Below, one piece after another: positions 1-5,549 of a stretch of DNA of 6,482 bases. A program made the position numbers and the translations under genes. Origin of the DNA: an uncultured Alphaproteobacteria bacterium. GTDB lineage: Bacteria; Pseudomonadota; Alphaproteobacteria; Sneathiellales; Sneathiellaceae. Each line of letters starts with the position of its first letter. The stretch's first letter is position 1. The stretch is taken from assembly GCA_937910835.1 (NCBI GenBank), contig CALEMG010000015.1:1-6482 (forward strand). Reading direction: 5' to 3'. A model generated the notes under the pieces. That model made no database searches and was not told the DNA's origin. It was given only the letters and a program-made list of their open reading frames with translations.

Positions 1-151
1 TGTTGGATCGCTAGAGGCATCAATGCTGCCCCCGCTTTCCGTTGGTATCGAAGGAGTAATTGCCTTGATGTTGCTGCCCGTTTTGGTGGCTCTGCTGACA
101 CGCTACACTGTCCGGCGGGTCGTGCTAAAGTCGCTTCGCCGGATGATGTAG
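1..151 (+). CDS. ftsX: C-terminal end of FtsX-like cell division protein (partial, 5' end outside window)
   Basis: The open frame starting at base 2 gives 49 codons ending in TAG at 149-151. The visible part has an LPPLS-type loop (residues 9-13 of the fragment), one hydrophobic segment (about 17-32) and a short arginine/lysine-rich tail. This is the pattern expected for the last transmembrane helix and cytoplasmic tail of FtsX, the membrane partner of the ATPase FtsE, which regulates septal peptidoglycan hydrolysis. The identification relies partly on context: alphaproteobacterial ftsE-ftsX is commonly followed by a YdcF-family gene and plsC, and both occur just downstream here. The fragment is too short to exclude another membrane protein, such as a different ABC permease. 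Confidence 0.68.
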   Translation, partial: VGSLEASMLPPLSVGIEGVIALMLLPVLVALLTRYTVRRVVLKSLRRMM

Positions 152-152
152 T

Positions 153-698
153 ATGCTTGTATTGCTGGATAGGGACGGTGTAATCAATGAAGACCGGGCG
201 GATTTCGTGAAATCCCCAGCGGAGCTGATTTTCATCCCGAAGGCATTGGCGGCAATTGCTCGGCTGAAAACGCATGGGCATAAGCTGGTTGTTGTAACCA
301 ACCAATCCTGTATCGGGCGCGGCATTATCAACGATGAACAACTGGCGGAGATCCATGGCAAGCTCCAGGATAATTTGGCAAAGTTATCCGCTGATCTGGA
401 CGATATACTTATCGCCCCCGATGCGCCTTGGGCGGCCACTGATCGACGCAAACCGGGGCCGGGAATGATTTTTGAAGCGATGCGAAAATATCACGCTACG
501 CCCCGTGAGACCGTTTTTATCGGGGACAGCACGCGCGATATCGAAGCGGCAAGGTCGGCAGAGTGCCACCGCATTCTTGTCCGGACGGGAAAAGGCCAGA
601 AGCCGCTGGCGGAAGGGTTATCGCAGCATCTGATGCCCGTTCATGTGGCCGAAGATTTGGACGAAGCCGCTGATTTTATTCTTGAGGGAAGGTTCTGA
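153..698 (+). CDS. HAD-IIIA family phosphatase, GmhB-like, lacking the zinc-binding cysteines
   Basis: This 181-residue protein is a HAD-superfamily phosphatase of subfamily IIIA. Motif I is DRDGVIN (6-12), with nucleophile D6 and acid/base D8. Motif II is TNQS (49-52). The family lysine lies in RRKPGPG (98-104), and motif III/IV is GDSTRD (124-129), giving the Mg-binding aspartates D125 and D129. The length and the N-terminal NQSCIGRG loop match GmhB, the D-glycero-D-manno-heptose-1,7-bisphosphate 7-phosphatase of LPS heptose synthesis, and the related HisB phosphatase. In E. coli GmhB a CxH...CxC zinc loop precedes RKP. Here the aligned residues are A88, D90, T96 and R98, so no zinc site is visible. 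The exact substrate is therefore uncertain, and a gene symbol is not justified. The ATG lies one base after the ftsX stop with no strong Shine-Dalgarno, which suggests translational coupling. Confidence 0.86.
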   Translation: MLVLLDRDGVINEDRADFVKSPAELIFIPKALAAIARLKTHGHKLVVVTNQSCIGRGIINDEQLAEIHGKLQDNLAKLSADLDDILIAPDAPWAATDRRKPGPGMIFEAMRKYHATPRETVFIGDSTRDIEAARSAECHRILVRTGKGQKPLAEGLSQHLMPVHVAEDLDEAADFILEGRF

Positions 699-701
699 CA
701 T

Positions 702-1286
702 ATGCCCTTTCGCTGGAAAATAGTAGCGGCCCTTGTCTTTATCTTCCTCTGCCTTTGGACAGGTGCTTTCCTCACCTTCATGACGGATGTTGAAAACAGA
801 CCGCCCACGCTCCCCCATGACATCGGCGGGATTGTTGTACTGACGGGGACGCCGGCGCGACTGACGGCGGGGTTTGACCTCTTGAAGCAAAATGACGACG
901 CGAGACTGCTGGTTTCCGGCGTGAATTCCAAGGTCACGCGCGAAACCCTGCGTCAGGCCACGGGGCAAAGCTCTGAGTTAATGGATTGCTGCGTCGATCT
1001 TGGTCGCCTTGCCCGCAATACAGAAGGCAATGCCTATGAAACATCATTGTGGGCGAAGTCGAATAACTTCAATAGTCTCGCCATTGTCACCAGCGCCTAT
1101 CATATGCCGCGCAGCCTTGTGGAGCTAAAGCGCCAGATGCCGGATATTAAACTGATTGCCTATCCTGTCGCCAGTGATACGCTTGAATTGACAGGCTGGT
1201 GGAAAAACCCAAGAGCCTTTATGGTACTCGCCGGAGAGTTCAATAAGTATGTCTTCAGTCTTGTCCGGGCACGGCTTGATGATTAG
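702..1286 (+). CDS. YdcF/SanA family (DUF218) membrane-anchored protein
   Basis: This 194-residue protein starts with a basic MPFRWK and one hydrophobic helix (about 7-27), so it is likely anchored in the inner membrane with the rest in the periplasm. The body shows DUF218 landmarks: GGIVVLTGTPARL (42-54), LLVSGV (69-74), the acidic/Asn stretch DLGRLARNTEGNAYET (99-114) and IVTSAYHMPRS (128-138). The biochemical role of this family is unsettled; SanA and ElyC members are linked to envelope integrity and peptidoglycan or lipid-carrier handling. A good ribosome binding site (GGGAAGG, 686-692) sits 9 bases before the ATG, and the gap from the HAD stop is 3 bases. Its place between ftsX and plsC supports an envelope-associated role. 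I see no truncation or frameshift. Confidence 0.88.
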   Translation: MPFRWKIVAALVFIFLCLWTGAFLTFMTDVENRPPTLPHDIGGIVVLTGTPARLTAGFDLLKQNDDARLLVSGVNSKVTRETLRQATGQSSELMDCCVDLGRLARNTEGNAYETSLWAKSNNFNSLAIVTSAYHMPRSLVELKRQMPDIKLIAYPVASDTLELTGWWKNPRAFMVLAGEFNKYVFSLVRARLDD

Positions 1287-1304
1287 GCGCCGAAAGAGAA
1301 TAGC

Positions 1305-2033
1305 GTGACGCAAATAAGATCCCTAGCCTTCTTTATCTGCTTTTTTGCGTGGTCTACGGTCATGAACCTGGCCTTCCTGCCCTTCCTTCCCTTTGATCGC
1401 AAATGGATCGTTCTAGGTCAACGGATCTGGTCTGGCGGTATCGTGTTTCTCCTCCGCACCCTCTGTAATCTCCGACTGGAGATCCGGGGAGAGCAATATC
1501 TTCCCAAAGGGGCCGCGATTGTCGCCGCCAAGCATCAATCCGCGTTTGAGACCATGATATTTCACCTGATCACAGATGATCCGGCAATTATCCTGAAAAA
1601 AGAACTCCTCAACATTCCGGTATATGGCTGGTACTGCCGCAAGACGAAGATGATCGCCGTGGACCGAAAAGGTCATGCGGCAGCGCTTAAATCCATGTTA
1701 TCGCAAGCACAACAGGCGATCGAGGATAGCCGACCCATCGTTATTTTTCCTGAGGGTACACGCTCTCCACTGGACGAGGACCTTCCTTTTCAGCCTGGCA
1801 TCGCCGCGCTTTATACAAAATTGCAGCAGCCTGTTATACCGGTCGCCCTTAATACCGGCCTTTTCTGGCCAAGGAAAAGCTTTTTCTGTCGGCCTGGCGT
1901 CATGGTGATGGAGTTTCTTCCGCCGATCGCGGCCGGAATGGACCGCAAAGCCTTCATGAAAGAGCTTAAATCCCGCATTGAAGAGAAGACCGGGGCTCTC
2001 GTCGCTGAGGGGCGCGAGAAATACATTTCATAA
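1305..2033 (+). CDS. plsC: 1-acyl-sn-glycerol-3-phosphate acyltransferase (PlsC family), GTG start
   Basis: This 242-residue LPLAT-family protein is expected to transfer an acyl group to lysophosphatidic acid, making phosphatidic acid at the inner membrane. The N-terminus has hydrophobic segments (about 6-30 and 41-54). Block I is KHQSAFET (76-83) with catalytic H77. The usual HX4D acid is E82, a variant I recall from alphaproteobacterial homologues. Block III is FPEGTRS (148-154), with E150, G151 and R153 for phosphate binding. Block IV is VIPVALNTG (177-185). The GTG start is chosen because it keeps the full N-terminal hydrophobic segment; the next in-frame ATG (codon 20) would cut into it. 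The ribosome binding site is weak (AAAGAGA, 1293-1299). The gene begins 18 bases after ydcF and probably ends the operon. Ornithine-lipid acyltransferases (OlsA-like) share this fold, so the acceptor is inferred. Confidence 0.9.
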   Translation: MTQIRSLAFFICFFAWSTVMNLAFLPFLPFDRKWIVLGQRIWSGGIVFLLRTLCNLRLEIRGEQYLPKGAAIVAAKHQSAFETMIFHLITDDPAIILKKELLNIPVYGWYCRKTKMIAVDRKGHAAALKSMLSQAQQAIEDSRPIVIFPEGTRSPLDEDLPFQPGIAALYTKLQQPVIPVALNTGLFWPRKSFFCRPGVMVMEFLPPIAAGMDRKAFMKELKSRIEEKTGALVAEGREKYIS

Positions 2034-2054
2034 GTTTCGGTACTCATATTAAAT

Positions 2055-2083
2055 TTTACGTAAGGTCCCTTTGCTACTATATT
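2055..2083 (+). promoter_or_regulatory. Predicted sigma70-type promoter of nrdJ
   Basis: A -35-like TTTACG (2055-2060, 4 of 6 to consensus) and a -10-like TATATT (2078-2083, 5 of 6) are separated by exactly 17 bases. They lie in an A+T-rich 85-base gap just upstream of nrdJ. Transcription would begin near 2090, leaving a leader of about 30 bases. The -10 element falls inside an NrdR-box-like palindrome, which suggests repression by occlusion. Both elements were found by reading the sequence and have no experimental support. Confidence 0.55.
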
Positions 2084-2089
2084 TAGTAG
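2074..2089. promoter_or_regulatory. NrdR-box-like palindrome upstream of nrdJ
   Basis: The 16-mer CTACTATATTTAGTAG is a perfect inverted repeat in its outer six bases on each side (CTACTA/TAGTAG). Compared with the published NrdR consensus ACACWATATATWGTGT it matches 11 of 16 positions, and 11 of the central 12. NrdR is the ATP/dATP-sensing repressor of ribonucleotide reductase genes across bacteria, and it normally binds pairs of such boxes. The location directly upstream of a ribonucleotide reductase and over the predicted -10 fits this role. No nrdR gene lies in the window. Confidence 0.6.
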
Positions 2090-2118
2090 GATAAGTTTTT
2101 CGAAAATGAAGGTGCCCG

Positions 2119-4452
2119 ATGTCGCCCGTCGCTCCGATATCTCAACAGATATGGGATATGAAATATCGCTTCAAATCTGCCGATGACAGCGTCAAAGAGC
2201 GCTCGATCGAGGATAGCTGGCGGCGTGTCGCCCGCGCCATGGCGGCGGTGGAGACTGAAACAGAACGGGAAAAATGGGAAGAACGCTTTTACGCTCTTCT
2301 CGAAGATTATAAATTTCTTCCTGCGGGCCGCATCTTATCCGGCGCCGGGACAAAACGGCAGGTAACTCTGTTTAACTGCTTTGTCATGGGCGATATCGGT
2401 GATGACATGTCATCGATCTTTGACAACCTGAAGGAAGCCGCGCTCACCATGCAGCAGGGCGGCGGGATCGGTTATAATTTCTCAACCCTCCGGCCGAAGG
2501 GCGCACCGGTCCATGGCATGGGTTCGGATGCGTCCGGCCCACTCAGCTTCATGGATGTCTGGGACAGCATGTGCCGCACGATCATGAGCGCGGGCTCGCG
2601 CCGAGGTGCCATGATGGCGACAATGCGCTGCGATCATCCGGATATTCTCGATTTCATCAAGGCGAAACAGGATCCGGGCCGCCTCCGGATGTTCAATCTT
2701 TCCGTCCTGGTTACGGATGCCTTTATGGAGGCCGTCAAGAAGGACGACGCGTGGGAACTCCGCTTTGACGGCACGCTTTACAAAACCGTTCGAGCCCGAG
2801 AGCTGTGGGACGAGATTATGCGCGCGACCTACGCCTTCGCGGAGCCAGGTGTTATCTTTATCGACCGTATCAACGCCCGCAATAATCTCTATTATGCTGA
2901 AACCATCACCGGCACTAATCCTTGCGGGGAGCAGCCTTTGCCCGCTTATGGCGCCTGCTTGCTCGGGTCGGTCAATCTCACCAGAATGGTCAACCATCCG
3001 TTTGAGAAGAAGGCCGCCATTGACCTTAAAAAACTCGATAGTGTGGTCCGCGATGCAATCCGGCTGATGGATAACGTCGTTGACGTCTCTGGCTATCCCT
3101 TACCCGAACAAGCGAATGAGGCCCGGACAAAGCGGCGCATTGGCCTTGGTATTACCGGGCTTGCCGATGCGTTGATCATGTGTGGCATTCGCTATGGCTC
3201 CGACAAGGCGCTCGCTCTCACACGAAAATGGATGGCGCAGATCCAGCGCTCCGCCTATCTCGCCTCCGCCGATCTTGCCGAGGAGAAAGGCGCGTTCCCA
3301 CTCTTCGATAAGAAAAAATACCTTGCCGGAGAAACGATCAGTGCATTGGATAAGGATATCCGCGAAGCGATTGCGGAAAAAGGTATCCGAAACGCACTTG
3401 TCACCTCCGTTGCGCCGACGGGCACGATCTCTCTCCTTGCGGACAATATCTCAAGCGGTATTGAGCCGGTGTTCAGTTTTTCTTATACCCGCAATGTGCT
3501 GATGCCGGACGATACGCGCAAATCGGAGGAAGTGACCGATTATGCGCTTCGCCTGTTCCGGCGGTTAAAGGGTGCGGATGAACCACTCCCCGACTATTTT
3601 GTCGATGCGCAGGTGCTGACCCCGCCGGATCATGTACGGATGCAGGCCGCAGTACAGGAATATATCGATAGTTCGATCTCAAAAACCATCAACTGTCCAG
3701 AGGACATCAGCTTCGAAAGTTTCAAGGATATCTATCTGCAAGCCTATGAGCAGGGCTGCAAGGGCTGCACGACCTATCGCCCCAATGATGTCACCGGCGC
3801 GGTGCTGGAAGTTAAGAAGGAAGATGTAGAAGCAAGCGCGCAGCCTGATTTACCGCTCGACGTTCCTTACAGCAAACCCTCTGACAGTTTCGAGGCGGGC
3901 GGCATTGTCTATATGACGAAACCGCTGGACCGGCCCGGCACCCTGCCCGGCCAAACCTATAAACTCCGCTGGCCGGAGAGTAATCACGCCATATATATAA
4001 CACTAAATGACATCATTCAGGACGGTCGGCGACGCCCATTTGAGATTTTCATCAACTCGAAAAATGTCGAGCATTTCGCCTGGACGGTAGCGCTTACTCG
4101 CATGATTTCTGCCGTTTTCCGACGCGGCGGCGATGTCAGCTTCGTGGTCGGGGAATTGAAAGCCGTCTTCGACCCGCGCGGCGGCGCCTGGGTGAAGGGG
4201 AAATATGTTCCTTCCCTCCTCGCGGCGATCGGGGAAGTGATCGAAACCCATATGATCCAGATCGGTTTCCTGCCACCGCCAGAGGGTAAAAAGGAAGAGA
4301 CGAGTGAGGCCGTCTCGAAAATCGTCGTCGGAGGGACAAGCAAGCCAAAAGAGGGGTTGCTTCGGCAATGTCCGCAATGCGGCGAGGCAGGGCTGCTGAA
4401 AATCGAAGGCTGCGATACCTGCACGACCTGCGGCTATTCCAAATGCAGCTGA
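2119..4452 (+). CDS. nrdJ: Adenosylcobalamin-dependent (class II) ribonucleotide reductase
   Basis: This 777-residue enzyme reduces ribonucleotides to deoxyribonucleotides for DNA synthesis in the cytoplasm, using adenosylcobalamin to generate the thiyl radical, so it works with or without oxygen. Visible landmarks are LPAGR (67-71), the redox-pair cysteines C87 (LFNCFV) and C280 (YGACLLGSVNL), the NxCxE active site N267/C269/E271 in TNPCGEQ, and the phosphate-binding PTGTIS (433-438). A poorly conserved linker (about 560-592) leads into a TSCPD-like domain (about 596-720, with FEIFINSKN). The C-terminus is a zinc-ribbon-like segment with C751xxC754 and C765/C768/C771, plus a last C776 that may relay electrons from thioredoxin. 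The N-terminus is too short for an ATP-cone, so overall-activity control at the protein level appears absent. GAAGG (2108-2112) lies 6 bases before the ATG. No cobalamin riboswitch is seen upstream. The gene has its own promoter and a likely NrdR site. Confidence 0.97.
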   Translation: MSPVAPISQQIWDMKYRFKSADDSVKERSIEDSWRRVARAMAAVETETEREKWEERFYALLEDYKFLPAGRILSGAGTKRQVTLFNCFVMGDIGDDMSSIFDNLKEAALTMQQGGGIGYNFSTLRPKGAPVHGMGSDASGPLSFMDVWDSMCRTIMSAGSRRGAMMATMRCDHPDILDFIKAKQDPGRLRMFNLSVLVTDAFMEAVKKDDAWELRFDGTLYKTVRARELWDEIMRATYAFAEPGVIFIDRINARNNLYYAETITGTNPCGEQPLPAYGACLLGSVNLTRMVNHPFEKKAAIDLKKLDSVVRDAIRLMDNVVDVSGYPLPEQANEARTKRRIGLGITGLADALIMCGIRYGSDKALALTRKWMAQIQRSAYLASADLAEEKGAFPLFDKKKYLAGETISALDKDIREAIAEKGIRNALVTSVAPTGTISLLADNISSGIEPVFSFSYTRNVLMPDDTRKSEEVTDYALRLFRRLKGADEPLPDYFVDAQVLTPPDHVRMQAAVQEYIDSSISKTINCPEDISFESFKDIYLQAYEQGCKGCTTYRPNDVTGAVLEVKKEDVEASAQPDLPLDVPYSKPSDSFEAGGIVYMTKPLDRPGTLPGQTYKLRWPESNHAIYITLNDIIQDGRRRPFEIFINSKNVEHFAWTVALTRMISAVFRRGGDVSFVVGELKAVFDPRGGAWVKGKYVPSLLAAIGEVIETHMIQIGFLPPPEGKKEETSEAVSKIVVGGTSKPKEGLLRQCPQCGEAGLLKIEGCDTCTTCGYSKCS

Positions 4453-4510
4453 CCTTAATATCGCTTTCAATACGGGATAAAGGGCGCTACTAACGCCGGA
4501 TATTCTGCAA

Positions 4511-4516
4511 TGGAGA
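4511..4516 (+). promoter_or_regulatory. Ribosome binding site deciding the VOC gene start
   Basis: TGGAGA lies 5 bases before the ATG at 4522 and is a good Shine-Dalgarno match. The earlier in-frame ATG at 4510 overlaps this motif and has no comparable site of its own, so the downstream ATG is the better start. Confidence 0.6.
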
Positions 4517-4521
4517 TTCAC

Positions 4522-4950
4522 ATGACGGAAACAACGATCCGCCCCTTTCACCTAGCCTTTCCTGTCAATGATTTGGAAGCCGCGCGTGGTTTCTACAAGG
4601 GAATGCTCGGGTGTACAGAAGGCCGTAGCTCCGCCGATTGGGTCGACTTCAATTTCTACGGCCACCAGATCGTTGCGCATCTAGCACCGGAAGAAATCGG
4701 CGAGGCCAAGACCAGTAAGGTCGACGGTCACGGCGTGCCTTGCCGCCATTTCGGGTTGGTGATGGGAATGGAGGAATGGCAAGAGGCAGCCGATCGTCTA
4801 ACCGTTGCGGGCGTCGACTTTATCATCGAGCCCTATGTGCGCTTTAAGGGAGAGACCGGGGAGCAGGCGACAATGTTCTTCGCCGATCCGGCCGGAAATG
4901 CTATCGAGTTAAAGGCGTTCAAGAATATAGATCAGCTGTTCGCAAGCTAG
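4522..4950 (+). CDS. VOC family (glyoxalase/dioxygenase fold) protein
   Basis: Starting at 4522 this protein has 142 residues, typical of a single-chain vicinal oxygen chelate protein with two beta-alpha-beta-beta-beta units. The opening PFHLAFPVNDLEAARGFY (8-25) is the classic first module. Candidate metal ligands are H10, H76 (in CRHFGLV) and E129 (in NAIELK), the His/His/Glu pattern used by VOC dioxygenases and glyoxalase-like enzymes. FFADPAGNAIELK (119-131) is the usual closing motif. The family covers glyoxalases, extradiol dioxygenases, fosfomycin and bleomycin resistance proteins and others, and the substrate cannot be read from the sequence. The start at 4522 is preferred to 4510 because of TGGAGA at 4511-4516. 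The gene follows nrdJ by 69 bases with no clear terminator or strong promoter between, so read-through from nrdJ is possible. Its stop overlaps the stop of the convergent chaC-like gene. Confidence 0.88.
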   Translation: MTETTIRPFHLAFPVNDLEAARGFYKGMLGCTEGRSSADWVDFNFYGHQIVAHLAPEEIGEAKTSKVDGHGVPCRHFGLVMGMEEWQEAADRLTVAGVDFIIEPYVRFKGETGEQATMFFADPAGNAIELKAFKNIDQLFAS

Positions 4951-5549
4951 CTGTCTTTTTCGATCAGCTCCATAATGCGGTGAAGCGGGCCGTCAGCGAT
5001 GCCGAACTCATCGAGATGCGTAAGTGTGCTTTTCAGATAATCCACATTGGGGCCACCCCGGCCATGCGCACGGGCAATGGTCTTTGCAGCCTCGTCCAAT
5101 GACGGTTTGCCGCAATATTGCTCATGCGCTGGGTCGGCAACAAAGGTAAGCGCGGGCGCCATGACGCCTTCACTTAAAAGCCTGATCCGCACCATCCTAG
5201 GCTGGTAGACGCTGGTCACCATTTCCCGGCGATAAAGATAGTCGATCACCGGTTCCCGGATATCCGACGGGCAGAGAATTCCTTTCCCGCGGCAGGAGCC
5301 TCCGCGATCGAGCCCCAATACAAGGCCCGGATTCTCCCGCGTTCCTCGATGCACGACAGACGTCACACAAAAGGCGCGGTGATAGCCATAAAGCTGCGCG
5401 TCCTGAATACCGAGATGTTCGAACCCCGGCCGCCACATCAACGAGCCATAGCCGAAAATCCAGAGATCTTCATCCACAGGCAGTTCCGGTAGAGGATAAT
5501 CGACTGGCGGAAGGTCCGGCTCCAATACCAAATCAAACTTTCGCGTCAT
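4947..5549 (-). CDS. ChaC-like glutathione-specific gamma-glutamylcyclotransferase
   Basis: This 200-residue cytoplasmic enzyme is predicted to cleave glutathione to 5-oxoproline and cysteinyl-glycine. The gamma-glutamylcyclotransferase fold is marked by WIFGYGSLMWRPGF (30-43), whose YGSL (34-37) forms the substrate-binding loop. The likely catalytic glutamate is E109 in YLYRREMV (104-111), the position expected in ChaC proteins. LYGYHRAFCV (53-62) and a conserved segment around GGPNVDYL (165-172) complete the family pattern. Length is normal for bacterial ChaC. The ATG overlaps the stop of the upstream transporter gene by ATGA, and an AAGAAGG-like site (complement of 5560-5566) lies inside the transporter's last codons, 10 bases before the ATG. 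ChaC-like genes are often found near plsC in alphaproteobacteria; here nrdJ and a VOC gene lie between them. Confidence 0.93.
   Translation of the reverse strand: MTRKFDLVLEPDLPPVDYPLPELPVDEDLWIFGYGSLMWRPGFEHLGIQDAQLYGYHRAFCVTSVVHRGTRENPGLVLGLDRGGSCRGKGILCPSDIREPVIDYLYRREMVTSVYQPRMVRIRLLSEGVMAPALTFVADPAHEQYCGKPSLDEAAKTIARAHGRGGPNVDYLKSTLTHLDEFGIADGPLHRIMELIEKDS

Noticed and set aside
125..451. Open frame of 108 codons on the - strand opposite the HAD gene
   Set aside because: Serine-rich translation without a domain; the opposite strand encodes clear HAD motifs.
2034..2118. Cobalamin riboswitch in front of the B12-dependent reductase
   Set aside because: The gap is only 85 bases, too short for the typical roughly 200-base element, and I see no B12-box-like conserved sequence.
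2482..2997. Open frame of 171 codons on the - strand inside nrdJ
   Set aside because: It is fully antisense to well-conserved nrdJ active-site coding sequence, shows no recognisable domain and has no visible start signals; it is a by-product of codon bias.
3991..4000. ATATATATAA run resembling the core of an NrdR box
   Set aside because: It lies within the coding sequence of the nrdJ C-terminal domain (AIYITL), lacks flanking symmetry and is far from any promoter.
4465..4493. Possible promoter for the VOC gene (TTTCAA, 17 bases, TACTAA)
   Set aside because: Each hexamer matches consensus at only 3 of 6 positions; this is near chance level.
4483..4497. Possible hairpin GGCG...CGCC after nrdJ
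   Set aside because: Only a 4-bp stem with a 7-base loop and no following T run, so not a credible intrinsic terminator.
4003..4551. Open frame of 182 codons on the - strand across the nrdJ end and VOC start
   Set aside because: It is antisense to the conserved TSCPD and zinc-ribbon coding regions, its translation is low-complexity and resembles no family.
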